From JADCGM01 sp943368345 (lineage in GTDB: Bacteria > Pseudomonadota > Alphaproteobacteria > Sphingomonadales > Sphingomonadaceae): DNA of 62,600 nt. The stretch spans positions 1-62,600 of the forward strand of contig CALRKY020000019.1 of the NCBI GenBank assembly GCA_943368345.1, given 5' to 3'. Of the stretch, positions 41,533 through 51,045 are shown in pieces; position 1 is the stretch's first letter; every line of letters starts with the position of its first letter. A model generated the notes under the pieces. It was not told the origin of the DNA and did not search any database. It saw only the letters and a list, made by a program, of their open reading frames with translations. The position numbers were made by a program, and so were the translations under genes.

Positions 41533-42447
41533 TTAAGCGGGCTTGTCGGCGGGGTCAACGCGGCTGTCACCCAGCGGGTGCCGGGCGTTGACCATTTCGA
41601 CCAGATGTCTGGTCCCGACATGGGTGTAGATCTGCGTCGTCGCGATATCGGCGTGCCCGAGCATCGTTTGCAGCGTTCGGAGGTCCGCTCCGCCTTCGAG
41701 CAGGTGCGTGGCAAAGGCGTGACGGAGCACATGCGGGCTGATCCGGTCCGGCGGAATGCCAGCCTCGGCGGCCAGCTCCTTGACGATCTGATACAGGCGG
41801 ATGCGGGACAGATGGGACTTGCCGCTGGGGAACAGCAGCTTCGTACCGGCCGGCAGATGCGCGCCATATGCCGCCACGGCGGTAAGGGCGCGACTGCTGA
41901 CCGGGACCATCCGTTCCTTGCCGCCCTTGCCGCGCAAGACCGCATAGGGCCGACCGGCCTGAATGGCGTTGCGGGGTAGGGACAGCAGTTCGGTGGCGCG
42001 CAATCCCGACCCGTAGAGCAGTTCAAACAGGGCGCGCAGCCGCAGATTGCCGACACCGGGACTGGCGGCGCAGCGGGCGTCGATGACCTCGAACAGGCGG
42101 TCGATGTCGCCGCTGGTCAGGGATTTGGGCAGTGGTCGGGCAGCAACCGGTTTCGGCAGGTCCCGCGCCGGATCGGCAGCCCGGTGCCCCTCATCAACCA
42201 GAAAGGCGAAAAACCCCCGGATTGCCGAGCCTTTGCGGGCCAGCGTGGCGCGTGCCAGTCCCGACCAGCTTTCGACCAGGCGGGACAGATCAGCGGCCTC
42301 TGCAACACCCAACCGCCCGTGGAGTGCGGCACTCGCTCCTGCCAGATCGCGCTGGTAGGCGAGGAGTGTATTTTTGGCGGCGCCGCGTTCAGCCGCGAGC
42401 ATGTCGAGAAACAGCGCGATGGCCTGACCGTCGGACGGCGCGGTCAT
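41533..42447 (-). CDS. xerD: Tyrosine recombinase XerD
   Basis: A 304-aa site-specific recombinase. Catalytic residues: Arg in LLYGSGLRATELL, His-x2-Arg in ISPHVLRHAFATHLLEGG, His in LGHADIATTQIYTHV with the nucleophile Tyr. It resolves chromosome dimers at dif. Its start overlaps the upstream gene by four bases. It is a housekeeping Xer, not an integrase of a mobile element. Confidence 0.93.
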   Translation of the reverse strand: MTAPSDGQAIALFLDMLAAERGAAKNTLLAYQRDLAGASAALHGRLGVAEAADLSRLVESWSGLARATLARKGSAIRGFFAFLVDEGHRAADPARDLPKPVAARPLPKSLTSGDIDRLFEVIDARCAASPGVGNLRLRALFELLYGSGLRATELLSLPRNAIQAGRPYAVLRGKGGKERMVPVSSRALTAVAAYGAHLPAGTKLLFPSGKSHLSRIRLYQIVKELAAEAGIPPDRISPHVLRHAFATHLLEGGADLRTLQTMLGHADIATTQIYTHVGTRHLVEMVNARHPLGDSRVDPADKPA

Positions 42448-44204
42448 CCGCGCGTCACGGCCTCTACCGCCAGCATCCGGGCTTCGTGGATCCGCCCGAC
42501 CCGCTTGTAGGCCGCGATGATATGGAACAAATGGCGCGGCGGAACCCCGGCCCAGTTGGTCTGGAGACCGGTGGCGGCGAGCAGGGCAACCTCCCCAACC
42601 CGTCCGGCGGCGGCGGCGGCATCAATCTGCCGGGTCCAGACATTGTCCAGCGGCGCCACATCCAGATCATCAAGCCGCCCGGTCCAGTTGCTGCCACGCG
42701 TTCCAAGGCCAGCGAGTGCCGCTGCCAGCAGCCGGGCTCGCCGCGTTGCCGGGGCGGCTCCGATCCGCTGTTTCTCGGCATCAAACCAGTCATCGAAAGC
42801 GCCGCCGGTTGCCGGAACCCGGTCGTCGGCAACGGCCAGCGCCGCCCAGGCCAGATCGCGCGGGGTACCACCGGCGTCGTCCAGCACCGGCCACCAGCGG
42901 AGCGCGGGCCTGACCAGACCCGCCGACAACATCGATTCAATCAGTTGCGGTGCGAGTTCAACCTGGTCGGCGGTTGGGCGAACCCCGGCGGCGGCGCGCG
43001 CCGTCAGAATCTTCATGGCATAGCGGGAGCCCGGATCGGTGCCGCGATTCCACAAGGTCCGCATCGCCGCGACCCGTGCTTCCGGCGTCCGTCCGGCAAA
43101 GGCGGTCCGCAGCTGGCTGGCCGGAGAGGCTTCGAACGCGACCGGATCAAGCTCGGCGGCCATCGCGGAATAGGTTCGGACCATTTCATCGGATGAGGCG
43201 ACGCCGAGCGCTGCTGCGCTCGCGGCCATGGCAACCCGGGTGTCGACCGGCGCTGTCGGGGCGCGGAACAGCCAGGCCCGGACCTGGGACGGGGCCTTGG
43301 CGAGCAGTTCCGGCGACGGCATCACCCCGCCAGCCACCGCCAGTCCGAACCGGAAGATGCTGAGCCGGTCGACGTCCTGCCATTCAATATTGGCCGCCCG
43401 CCCGCCGCCGTTGACCGCCGTCGTGACCCGCTCCGCCAGTTTCAGATCGAAGGGATCGGCCGCTTCCCGGGCGCGCAGACCATCGAAAATCGACGCAGCG
43501 GTCAGGTCATCGCCATTCATGCCCGCACAAACCGCATCCATCATCGGCCAGAAGGGTTCCTTGCTGACGGAGCGAGCGGTCGAGGTTAGCGGGCAGAGCG
43601 CCGACAGATCACTGCTGGCGAGGCTGGTTTGCGCCGCGACCGCATACATCCGCACCGTATAGCGGTCGACCGGCACCGCCTCGACCAGCGCCTTGGCCCC
43701 GTCCGCCTCTCCCATTCTGATCAGCAGCCAGGCGCGGTCGGCGACCCAATCGGCGGGCCGCAGTCCGGTGGGCGTCGCAACCTGGGACAACAGCGCCCGG
43801 CGCAGGACGATATGGGCCCAGCGAGAGGCAATCGGCGCATCAATGCGGTTCATCAGCCCGGTCAGGAACCGCCCGTTCGATGGGGCAAAGGTCGCGGGGC
43901 CATAGCCACCGGCCGCAGGCGACAGCAGGCCAATGGCATTCGGGTCCGCCCGAACCGCAACCGTCGCCATCGGGTCCGGGCCGGTTGGCAATGTTGGTGC
44001 AGTCACCGGGGGTGCAGTCGCCGTTGTGGCAGGGTCGGCGGCCTTGACCTCTGCAACCGGTTCCGGTTGCGGCTCGACCCGTTTGGGCGGGGCCGGCTCG
44101 TCAAATCCGGGCGGTAGAATCGACTTGGGCGCGTCCTGGGCAAAGGCCAGACCGGCGGCCGCCAGCAGGCCGGAAATGCCTGCCCTAGCGACCCAGCTTC
44201 GCAT
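42444..44204 (-). CDS. Exported helical repeat protein of unknown function
   Basis: A 586-aa protein with a signal peptide (MRSWVARAGISGLLAAAGLA) and a long Pro/Ala/Thr-rich linker, then helical repeat-like sequence of solenoid type (ADRAWLLIRMGEADGAKALV). I do not recognise the family; the position between xerD and aroK is conserved in sphingomonads. ATG 44204 is chosen because it starts the signal peptide and lies just inside the preceding small gene; 44237 is an alternative start. Confidence 0.75.
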   Translation of the reverse strand: MRSWVARAGISGLLAAAGLAFAQDAPKSILPPGFDEPAPPKRVEPQPEPVAEVKAADPATTATAPPVTAPTLPTGPDPMATVAVRADPNAIGLLSPAAGGYGPATFAPSNGRFLTGLMNRIDAPIASRWAHIVLRRALLSQVATPTGLRPADWVADRAWLLIRMGEADGAKALVEAVPVDRYTVRMYAVAAQTSLASSDLSALCPLTSTARSVSKEPFWPMMDAVCAGMNGDDLTAASIFDGLRAREAADPFDLKLAERVTTAVNGGGRAANIEWQDVDRLSIFRFGLAVAGGVMPSPELLAKAPSQVRAWLFRAPTAPVDTRVAMAASAAALGVASSDEMVRTYSAMAAELDPVAFEASPASQLRTAFAGRTPEARVAAMRTLWNRGTDPGSRYAMKILTARAAAGVRPTADQVELAPQLIESMLSAGLVRPALRWWPVLDDAGGTPRDLAWAALAVADDRVPATGGAFDDWFDAEKQRIGAAPATRRARLLAAALAGLGTRGSNWTGRLDDLDVAPLDNVWTRQIDAAAAAGRVGEVALLAATGLQTNWAGVPPRHLFHIIAAYKRVGRIHEARMLAVEAVTRG

Positions 44205-44325
44205 CGGGGATGACCTTTTCCACCAGCTTTGCTTCATAGGTTGGTTCGGAGAACATCAGATAGACCGCGCCGCCAACCACCGCGACCAGCGCGAGCACCA
44301 GCACCCACATCAATGTCCGTCCCAT
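44185..44325 (-). CDS. Small single-helix membrane protein
   Basis: A 46-aa protein: MGRTLMWVLVLALVAVVGGA followed by a short polar tail ending PDAKLGR. One membrane helix. Its last 20 bases overlap the start of the solenoid protein gene in another frame, so the two are translationally coupled. It is divergent from aroK. Family not recognised. Confidence 0.65.
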   Translation of the reverse strand: MGRTLMWVLVLALVAVVGGAVYLMFSEPTYEAKLVEKVIPDAKLGR

Positions 44326-44377
44326 ACGCTTGCATGCCCTTCCGATACTGCCGGGTCGGTGTATAGCGGGCACCATC

Positions 44378-44932
44378 ATGTCACGCGACGGCAAAGATCG
44401 GGGGATGAAGCCAGCCGGCCGCACAATCGTGCTGGTCGGGTTGATGGGGGTTGGCAAATCCACCGTCGGGCGGCGGCTGGCGCAGCGGCTCAACCTGCCG
44501 TTCGTCGATGCTGACGAGGAGATTGAACGCGCCGCCGGATTATCCGTTTCGGAGATATTCGCCCGCTACGGCGAAGCGCATTTCCGGGACGGTGAACGGC
44601 GGGTCATCGCCCGGTTGATGGACGGCGCGCCCAAGGTCATCGCAACCGGTGGCGGGGCGTTTGTGCATGAGGCGACCCGCGCCCTGATCCTCGATCAGGC
44701 AACGGCCATCTGGCTTGATGCCGATATTCCGACGCTGGTTGACCGGGTCCGCCGCCGTGGCAATCGCCCGCTGCTGAAGGGCAAGGATGCGGGCGCGGTG
44801 CTGCGGGAACTGGCCGAGCGCCGCAATCCGCTCTATGCGGAGGCGCATCATCGCATCGTCAGCCAGAGCGCACCGCATGACGCGACGGTCGACGCCATTC
44901 TCGCGCTGCTGAAGGAAGCCGTGCCGCTATGA
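44378..44932 (+). CDS. aroK: Shikimate kinase
   Basis: A 184-aa kinase phosphorylating shikimate in aromatic amino acid synthesis. Walker A is GLMGVGKST, the shikimate-binding residues are in VDADEEIERAAG and ATGGGAFVH, and the lid arginine is in RGNRPLLKG. ATG 44378 is used; ATG 44405 (MKPAGRT) is an alternative. It overlaps aroB by four bases. Confidence 0.93.
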   Translation: MSRDGKDRGMKPAGRTIVLVGLMGVGKSTVGRRLAQRLNLPFVDADEEIERAAGLSVSEIFARYGEAHFRDGERRVIARLMDGAPKVIATGGGAFVHEATRALILDQATAIWLDADIPTLVDRVRRRGNRPLLKGKDAGAVLRELAERRNPLYAEAHHRIVSQSAPHDATVDAILALLKEAVPL

Positions 44933-46035
44933 CCCAGATCGACGTTCCGCTGTCGGCGCGCGCCTATCCGATCCACATCGATCACGGCGGGTTGTCCGGA
45001 CTTGGGGCGCTGGTCGGGCCGCTCGGCGGGCGGCGGGTGGTGGCGGTCGTCACGGATACCGGTGTGGCCCCGCACCATCTCGCGGCGGTCACCGCATCGC
45101 TGACCGCTGCGGGCCGGACGGTCGAGCCGGTGATCCTGCCCGCCGGAGAGGCCACCAAGAGTTGGGAATATCTGGCGCAGCTAACCGACCGGTTGCTGGC
45201 GCTCGGGGTGGAACGCAGCGATTTTGTCGTGGCGCTCGGTGGCGGGGTGATTGGCGACCTGACGGGTTTTGCCTGTGCGATCCTGCGGCGCGGCTGCCGC
45301 TTCGTCCAGGTGCCGACCACCTTGTTGGCGCAGGTCGATTCCTCGGTCGGTGGCAAAACCGCGATTGACAGCGCGGCGGGCAAAAACCTGGTCGGGGCCT
45401 TTCATCAGCCGTCGCTGGTGCTGATCGACCCGGCTGTGCTGGCAACGCTGCCCGACCGGGAACTGCGCGCTGGCTATGCCGAAATCGCGAAGATCGCGCT
45501 CATCGGGGACGCGGGTTTCTTCGGCTGGCTGGAAGCCAATGTTGGGGCCGTCCTTGGCCGGGACCCGGCGGCGATTGCCCATGCCATCGAAACCGCCGTG
45601 CGGGCCAAGGTGGCAACGGTTGTCGCCGATGAATTTGAAACCACGGGGCAGCGGGCACTGCTGAACCTTGGCCACACCTTCGGGCATGCGCTGGAGACCG
45701 AGGTGGGATTTTCGGACCGGCTGCTGCACGGGGAGGCGGTGGCGATTGGTTGCATCCTTGCCTACCGCCTGTCCGCCCAACTCGGCCATTGCAGCCGCGC
45801 CGATACCGATCGGGTGGCGGCGCATGTCGGGGCGGCTGGCCTGCCAACCCATCCCCGCGATGTCGGGATTACCGGGGGTGCCGACCGGCTGGTCACCCAT
45901 ATGCGGCAGGACAAGAAAATGTCCGGCGACCGGCTGGCGCTGATCCTAGCGCGCGGCATCGGACAGGCCTTTGTGACCAAAGATGTGGCTCTGGCCGACA
46001 TCGAAGCGTTTCTGGCCCGCGTGGTGTCAGAGTAG
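44929..46035 (+). CDS. aroB: 3-dehydroquinate synthase
   Basis: A 368-aa AroB. NAD and zinc motifs: LGGGVIGDLTGFACAI, TTLLAQVDSSVGGKTAIDSA, LNLGHTFGHALE (zinc His) and MRQDKKMSGD. It converts DAHP to 3-dehydroquinate. It begins inside the aroK stop. Its 3' end overlaps the convergent phoD gene by nine bases. Confidence 0.97.
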   Translation: MTQIDVPLSARAYPIHIDHGGLSGLGALVGPLGGRRVVAVVTDTGVAPHHLAAVTASLTAAGRTVEPVILPAGEATKSWEYLAQLTDRLLALGVERSDFVVALGGGVIGDLTGFACAILRRGCRFVQVPTTLLAQVDSSVGGKTAIDSAAGKNLVGAFHQPSLVLIDPAVLATLPDRELRAGYAEIAKIALIGDAGFFGWLEANVGAVLGRDPAAIAHAIETAVRAKVATVVADEFETTGQRALLNLGHTFGHALETEVGFSDRLLHGEAVAIGCILAYRLSAQLGHCSRADTDRVAAHVGAAGLPTHPRDVGITGGADRLVTHMRQDKKMSGDRLALILARGIGQAFVTKDVALADIEAFLARVVSE

Positions 46036-47625
46036 GGCCAGTTTTTTCCGCCCCCGCGCAACTGTCGCGCTGCGGGTGGTTGTCGCCACCGAGCGTTCGC
46101 GGATGGTGTCGAGCAGGTGCCAATCACAGCGCGCCTCGTCGCGGGTCAGCGTGACCGTCATATACCCGCGCTTGGCGGTGTCGCACCATTTCAGTTCCCG
46201 GTTCTGTGCCACCAACGCCGAGGCCAGCACGTCGGGGCGGACATTGACCGAGCCTTCAAACCCCGGCGATGTCACCCCCTGCACCGCGAATTCGACCCCG
46301 GCGGGCCGTCCCTTGGTAGCAAGATCGAAGGCCCAGGCATTGTGACTGTCCCCGGCTAGCACGATCATATTGGAGTCCACCGATTGGGCGGCAGTCAGCA
46401 GGCGGTCGCGCGCGGTGATATATCCGCCCCAGGAGTCCATATTGAATGGCAATCCCACTTTGGCAGCAGCCACAGCATTGGTGAACCGGCGCTTGCGGTA
46501 TTCCGGTGGATTGGGGCCAAGCGAGTCCGGGGTCAGTGATGCCGGTGTGCTGAGGTTGCCCATGATCACCTGTTGGGCCACCACTTGCCAGCGCGTCTTC
46601 GCTTTGACCGATGCCTTCAAGGCATCGGCCAGCCAGCGTTCCTGCGGGAAGCCGAGCAGGGTGCGCTGAGGGTCACGCCACGGGCCGTCCCGGAAGGCCG
46701 CGAGCGCCACCGTATCCGCTTTGGCAAAACCGAGATCGACGGCCTGCATCCGGCCTTCGATCCGGGTGTCGAGCCGCATGAGCGTCAGCAGGTCGCCGAT
46801 ATCATAACTGGCAAAGGCCGTGTCCCCGATGGGCAGCCATTCATGGTAGGCGCGCTTGGCCATCGCCTTTCGGGCATCCCAATTGCCTTCGGTCGCCGCT
46901 TGATGGTTCTGCGCACCACCGGTCCAGGCGTCGTTGGCGAATTCATGATCGTCCCAGATGGTTATCGCCGGGAACAATTGATGCAGCCGCTGCAGGTCGG
47001 GATCACGCCGGTAGGTCGCATAGCGGCGGCGGTAATCTTCGAGGCGGTAGATTTCGCCGGCCGGATCGAGCAGTCGCCCCGGCAACTCGTCCTTGGGTTC
47101 GGGATACCCCCCTTGCGGATATTCATAGATGTAATCGCCGAGGTGGAGGACCAGGTCGATGTCATTGCGGGCCGCCGCATGGGCATAGGCATTGAACCAG
47201 CCAGCTGGCAGATTGGAGCAGGAAAACACCGCGATCTTGTACCGGTCCAGTTTCCCGACAGGCAGGGTTTTGGTCCGGCCAATGTCGGAGCGCGTCAGGT
47301 CAGGGGCGGTAAAGCGGTAGAAATACCAGCGTCCCGGATCGAGATCGGGGATGGTGACACGGGCGCACCAGTCGTTTTCGACCGACGCCAGCGTCTCGCC
47401 GCGTTTCACCACCCGGCCAAACTCCGCATCCTCGGCAATTTCCCAACCGAGCCGGGATTCGTCGGCGCCGACGTAGCGCGTCCACAAGGTGATGGCACCG
47501 CCGACCGGATCAAAGCTGCCGACGCTGTGGGTAAAGCCCCGGCGGACCGACATCGCCAACCCGGGGGCGGCAAGGCTGCCCAGCATCAATCCCTGCAACA
47601 AGGCACGTCTGCGAAGCGAGATCAT
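46027..47625 (-). CDS. phoD: Alkaline phosphatase D, Tat-exported
   Basis: A 532-aa PhoD. The twin-arginine start MISLRRRALLQGLMLG and metal-binding motifs HLGDYIYEYP, WDDHEFANDAW and LAGDSHNAWAF are clear. It is a calcium/iron-dependent phosphodiesterase/phosphatase of the periplasm. The start is set by AAGGAG eight to ten bases upstream; a much longer open frame to 48657 runs over the opposite-strand genes and is spurious. Confidence 0.92.
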   Translation of the reverse strand: MISLRRRALLQGLMLGSLAAPGLAMSVRRGFTHSVGSFDPVGGAITLWTRYVGADESRLGWEIAEDAEFGRVVKRGETLASVENDWCARVTIPDLDPGRWYFYRFTAPDLTRSDIGRTKTLPVGKLDRYKIAVFSCSNLPAGWFNAYAHAAARNDIDLVLHLGDYIYEYPQGGYPEPKDELPGRLLDPAGEIYRLEDYRRRYATYRRDPDLQRLHQLFPAITIWDDHEFANDAWTGGAQNHQAATEGNWDARKAMAKRAYHEWLPIGDTAFASYDIGDLLTLMRLDTRIEGRMQAVDLGFAKADTVALAAFRDGPWRDPQRTLLGFPQERWLADALKASVKAKTRWQVVAQQVIMGNLSTPASLTPDSLGPNPPEYRKRRFTNAVAAAKVGLPFNMDSWGGYITARDRLLTAAQSVDSNMIVLAGDSHNAWAFDLATKGRPAGVEFAVQGVTSPGFEGSVNVRPDVLASALVAQNRELKWCDTAKRGYMTVTLTRDEARCDWHLLDTIRERSVATTTRSATVARGRKKLALL

Positions 47626-47708
47626 CCGGGTCGGCTCCTTCAACATTTTCAGCATTATGCGGCGGCCCGCGCTGGCGGCAAGCTGGCAATTCCGGCTATC
47701 CTGCAAAT

Positions 47709-48284
47709 ATGACAATCCGGCCGCGCCTGGTGCTGTTTGCCCGTTATCCAACGCCGGGGCGGGCGAAGACGCGGCTGATCCCTGCCCTTGGTGCGGACGG
47801 GGCGGCGAACCTCCACCGCCGCCTGACTGAGCGAACATTGACGACATTGTCGGACACGGGGTTGCCGGTGGAGTTGCGCAGCACCGGCGCATCGGCGGCG
47901 GCGTTTCACAATTGGCTCGGTGCGCTTGCGGTGGTGCCGCAGGGGCGGGGGCATCTCGGCGCGCGGATGGCCCGCGCTGCGAGCCCCCCGGCGATCCTGG
48001 TCGGGGCCGATATTCCGGGCCTGACGGCGGCGTATGTCCACGAGGCGGCGGCGCTGCTGGCCGACCATCCGGTGGTGATCGGCCCGGCGTTTGATGGCGG
48101 CTATTATCTGATTGGTGTTGCGACACCCGCGCCCTGGCTGTTCGCGCCGATGGCCTGGGGCGGCGATCAGGTGTTTGCAACCACGCTGCAACGCTGCGCC
48201 GCGCGCGGTGTGGTGCCGGGGCTGCTGCCGCCACTCGCCGACCTTGACCGGCCAGAAGACCTGGGGGAATGGACGGAGCTATGA
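47709..48284 (+). CDS. TIGR04282-type glycosyltransferase (DUF2064)
   Basis: A 191-aa GT-A-like protein beginning RPRLVLFARYPTPGRAKTRL, with GADIPGLTAAY and GPAFDGGYYLIG. The family is known as rSAM/selenodomain-associated transferase 1 and is linked to arsenosugar synthesis. It overlaps the next gene (ATGA). No radical-SAM ArsS gene is nearby. Confidence 0.88.
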   Translation: MTIRPRLVLFARYPTPGRAKTRLIPALGADGAANLHRRLTERTLTTLSDTGLPVELRSTGASAAAFHNWLGALAVVPQGRGHLGARMARAASPPAILVGADIPGLTAAYVHEAAALLADHPVVIGPAFDGGYYLIGVATPAPWLFAPMAWGGDQVFATTLQRCAARGVVPGLLPPLADLDRPEDLGEWTEL

Positions 48285-48961
48285 CGTTCGCGGTCATCAT
48301 CCCCACGCTCAACGAAGCCCAGTCGCTGGCCGGGACGCTGGCCAGCATCGGCCCGTCCAATCGGGTCGAGGTCATTGTGGCGGATGGCGGCAGCACCGAT
48401 GCCACCACCAGCATCGCCGTCGCACACGGGGCCCGGGTGATCACCGTCAAAGGCGGGCGGTCGGCGCAGATGAACGCGGCGGTGGAGGCAAGCGATGCGC
48501 GGCTGCTGGTGTTCGTCCATGCCGATACCCGGTTGCCGCGCGGCTGGCTGTCGGTCGTGGACCGGATTTTGGCCGATCCGCGTGTCGCGCTGGGTGGGTT
48601 CCAGCTCGCGATCAAAGGCGCGACCAAGCCGGAGCGGATCATCGCCGCCCTCGCCAACCAGCGCAGCCGTACCTGGGGCTATCCCTACGGCGATCAGGGG
48701 CTGTTCCTGCGGCGTGCGACCTTTGAACAATTGGCCGGGTTTGCCGATATGCCGATCATGGAGGACCGGGATCTGGCGCGCCGGGCGCGGATGCTCGGTC
48801 GGATTGTCATCGCCGATGCCTTCGCCATCACCAGCCCGCGCCGCTGGCGCAAGCTCGGGGTGGTGCGGACCACGGCGATCAACCAGCTGGTGCTGCTCGG
48901 CTACCGGTTGGGGGTGCCCATCGACCGGCTGGCGGCCTTTTACCGCAAGGAGCGGGGGTGA
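48281..48961 (+). CDS. TIGR04283-type glycosyltransferase
   Basis: A 226-aa family 2 glycosyltransferase: MTFAVIIPTLNEAQSLAGTL, then VIVADGGSTDATT and LLVFVHADTRLPRGW (DxD-like). Known as rSAM/selenodomain-associated transferase 2. It is translationally coupled to the TIGR04282 gene, the usual arrangement, and probably acts on the same glycolipid or arsenosugar pathway. Confidence 0.88.
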   Translation: MTFAVIIPTLNEAQSLAGTLASIGPSNRVEVIVADGGSTDATTSIAVAHGARVITVKGGRSAQMNAAVEASDARLLVFVHADTRLPRGWLSVVDRILADPRVALGGFQLAIKGATKPERIIAALANQRSRTWGYPYGDQGLFLRRATFEQLAGFADMPIMEDRDLARRARMLGRIVIADAFAITSPRRWRKLGVVRTTAINQLVLLGYRLGVPIDRLAAFYRKERG

Positions 48962-49039
48962 CGCCCAAGGCGCTCAAGGAATGAAGAGTTTCCTGCCGTG
49001 CCGGTTTCGGGCAGGCTGAGGATCAAAGGAGTCTTGCGC

Positions 49040-49819
49040 ATGGCCACCCAGATCAAAGCCACCCCAACCGTCCGTGAATCCGTGTCAGCCGAGGAATGGG
49101 CAGTCCGCGTCGATCTCGCCGCCGCCTACCGGCTGGTCGCGATGTACGGTTGGGACGATCTGATCTTCACCCATTTGTCAGCACGGGTGCCGGGGCCGGA
49201 GCATCATTTCCTGATCAATCCCTATCAGCTGATGTTCGAGGAGATCACCGCTTCGTCGCTGATCAAGATCGACTGCGACGGCAACAAGGTGATGGACACC
49301 CCCTATATGGTGAATGCCGCTGGGTTCACCATCCACTCGGCGATCCATATGGCGCGGGAGGATGCCCATGCAGTGATGCATCTGCACACGCCCAATGGAC
49401 AGGCCGTCAGCGCCATGGAATTCGGCCTGCTGCCGCACACCCAGACCGCGATGATCGCGCGCCACAACGTCGCCTATCACGAATATGAAGGCATCGCGAC
49501 CGACCTTGAGGAGCGGGAGCGCCTCGTCCAGGACATGGGCGACAAGCATGCGATGATCCTGCGCAATCACGGCACGCTGGCGGTGGGGGAAAGCGTCGCC
49601 GATTGCTTTCTGCGCCTGTATTTCCTCGAACGGGCCTGCGAAGCCCAGGTCAAGATGCTGTCAGCCGGCTACGACCGCCTGTACAACCCGCCGCAGGGGA
49701 CCCCGGAAAAAGTCGAAAGCCAGTCCAGCGGTCCGGGAATGAAAGTCGTCAGCGAACTGCTCGCCTGGCCGGCGCTGCTGAGGAAGCTCGACCGGGTCAA
49801 TCCGGGGTTCCGGGACTAG
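49040..49819 (+). CDS. Class II aldolase/adducin family protein
   Basis: A 259-aa protein. Zinc ligands are in MHLHTPNGQAVSAM and LRNHGTLAVGES, and the domain begins with AYRLVAMYGWDDLIFTHLSA. Such proteins cleave or epimerise sugar phosphates, but many sphingomonad members have no known substrate. AAAGGAG precedes ATG 49040. Confidence 0.85.
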   Translation: MATQIKATPTVRESVSAEEWAVRVDLAAAYRLVAMYGWDDLIFTHLSARVPGPEHHFLINPYQLMFEEITASSLIKIDCDGNKVMDTPYMVNAAGFTIHSAIHMAREDAHAVMHLHTPNGQAVSAMEFGLLPHTQTAMIARHNVAYHEYEGIATDLEERERLVQDMGDKHAMILRNHGTLAVGESVADCFLRLYFLERACEAQVKMLSAGYDRLYNPPQGTPEKVESQSSGPGMKVVSELLAWPALLRKLDRVNPGFRD

Positions 49820-49834
49820 GGAAAACCCCGTTCA

Positions 49835-49855
49835 CCTCTCCCCTCAAGGGAGAGG
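49835..49855. terminator. Hairpin between convergent genes
   Basis: CCTCTCCC (49835-49842), loop CTCAA, GGGAGAGG (49848-49855): an 8-base perfect stem between the aldolase (plus) and VOC protein (minus) genes. There is no T-run, so it could equally be an interspersed palindrome of the CTCCCC type also seen at 57097-57165. Confidence 0.5.
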
Positions 49856-49895
49856 GGACGTGGAGCGCCGGTCACTCAAGGGGATATAATGTGCC

Positions 49896-50309
49896 CTACC
49901 GGCTTACCGAATGAGCAATTGACCAGATATGCCCGGACGGGTCCTTCACCTGACCGAAGCGGTCGCCCCAGAACATGTTTTCCAGCGGCATCACCACCAC
50001 CGCCCCGGCGGCGACGGCGCGGGTGAACCAGGCATCGGCGTCATCGACCTGCAGGTGCAGCGTCACGCCGGTCGGGTCGGGCAGGGCGGTGCCACCGCGA
50101 TATTCGGGGAAGTCGTCATGCATCATCAAGGATGCGCCGTTGATCAGCAGATGGGCGTGCATCAGGCGCTTGCCATCCTCGGCCACCATGCGTGACATCT
50201 CGGTTGCCCCGAACGCCGCCTTGTAAAAATCAATGGCAGCGGGCGCATTGGCTGTGGTGATATGCGGTGTCAGGCCACCCAGTGGTCCCTGTTCGTTGAA
50301 ATCCGCCAT
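49896..50309 (-). CDS. VOC-family (glyoxalase-like) protein
   Basis: A 137-aa protein of the PhnB-like vicinal oxygen chelate family: LTPHITTANAPAAIDFYKAA, then MHAHLLINGASLMMHDDFPE and GDRFGQVKDPSGHIWSIA. Two beta-alpha-beta-beta-beta repeats are suggested. Substrate unknown. Confidence 0.87.
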   Translation of the reverse strand: MADFNEQGPLGGLTPHITTANAPAAIDFYKAAFGATEMSRMVAEDGKRLMHAHLLINGASLMMHDDFPEYRGGTALPDPTGVTLHLQVDDADAWFTRAVAAGAVVVMPLENMFWGDRFGQVKDPSGHIWSIAHSVSR

Positions 50310-50512
50310 GTCCAGTCTCCCCCGGTTTCATTGCGCTTTGCGGATACACGATCCGCAGTCGTCTGTCAGCCGTGTCCCCGGAAACCGCCGCAAAGGGGCC
50401 GTGGAGCGCGAACAATGTTCTTTCTATGTTCCGTGCCGGAAATTCCGGACTCGCGCTCCAGCAGCCGTTTACGGGCGAATTTGGGGCATTGCGGGTTCGC
50501 AGGCTTCGACCG

Positions 50513-50857
50513 TCAGCTCCGGCGGAGTTCCACCACGATCAGCCAAGCCCAGCCGCCCATCATCAGCAACCCGCCGACTGGCGCGGTCATGCCGAGCCAG
50601 CGCTGGCCGGTCAGCGCGATCAGATACAGCGACCCTGAAAATATCAGCGCACCAATTGTCATCGCCCACGCGGCACCGCGCGACCGCTCCATTACCGCAT
50701 AGGCCGCCACGGCATGGCCAAGGCCGTAGATCGTGCCGGTGCGGATCCAGTCCTTCGCCTGCGGATCGCTGATCGCATGCGCCCCGAACGCCCCGATGGC
50801 GACCGCGAGCAGGCCGCTGAGCGCGGCGAGGGCGAGGAGAAGGCGGGGCTGGCTCAT
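50513..50857 (-). CDS. DUF423 membrane protein
   Basis: A 114-aa four-helix membrane protein with the DUF423 pattern GAFGAHAISDPQAKDWIRTG at the N-terminal half and TAPVGGLLMMGGWAWLIV at the end. Function unknown. The 200 bases on either side hold no gene. Confidence 0.87.
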   Translation of the reverse strand: MSQPRLLLALAALSGLLAVAIGAFGAHAISDPQAKDWIRTGTIYGLGHAVAAYAVMERSRGAAWAMTIGALIFSGSLYLIALTGQRWLGMTAPVGGLLMMGGWAWLIVVELRRS

Positions 50858-51045
50858 AGCGGTTGAGTCCTTCGATTGGGCTTATCCATAGTGAAGTCGA
50901 TGGGCTCGGGATGAGCGGTGCCCGATGATGCCAAGCCGAGGCAGGGATTGTCCACCAGTTCTGTTTATCCCGAGCGAAGTCGGGGGACGCGCCCGGTTGG
51001 CCACGGCTCAGGCTGCGGACCCATAAAATGCGCCGTCGTCCATTC

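Noticed and set aside
41533..42447. Tyrosine recombinase as a sign of an integrated element
   Set aside because: It has XerD length and motifs and sits in the conserved accA-xerD-aroK-aroB order; it is housekeeping.
47626..48657. N-terminal extension of phoD to 876 residues
   Set aside because: The added part is Pro/Arg/Ser-rich low-complexity sequence antisense to two real glycosyltransferase genes; the Tat signal and ribosome site place the start at 47625.
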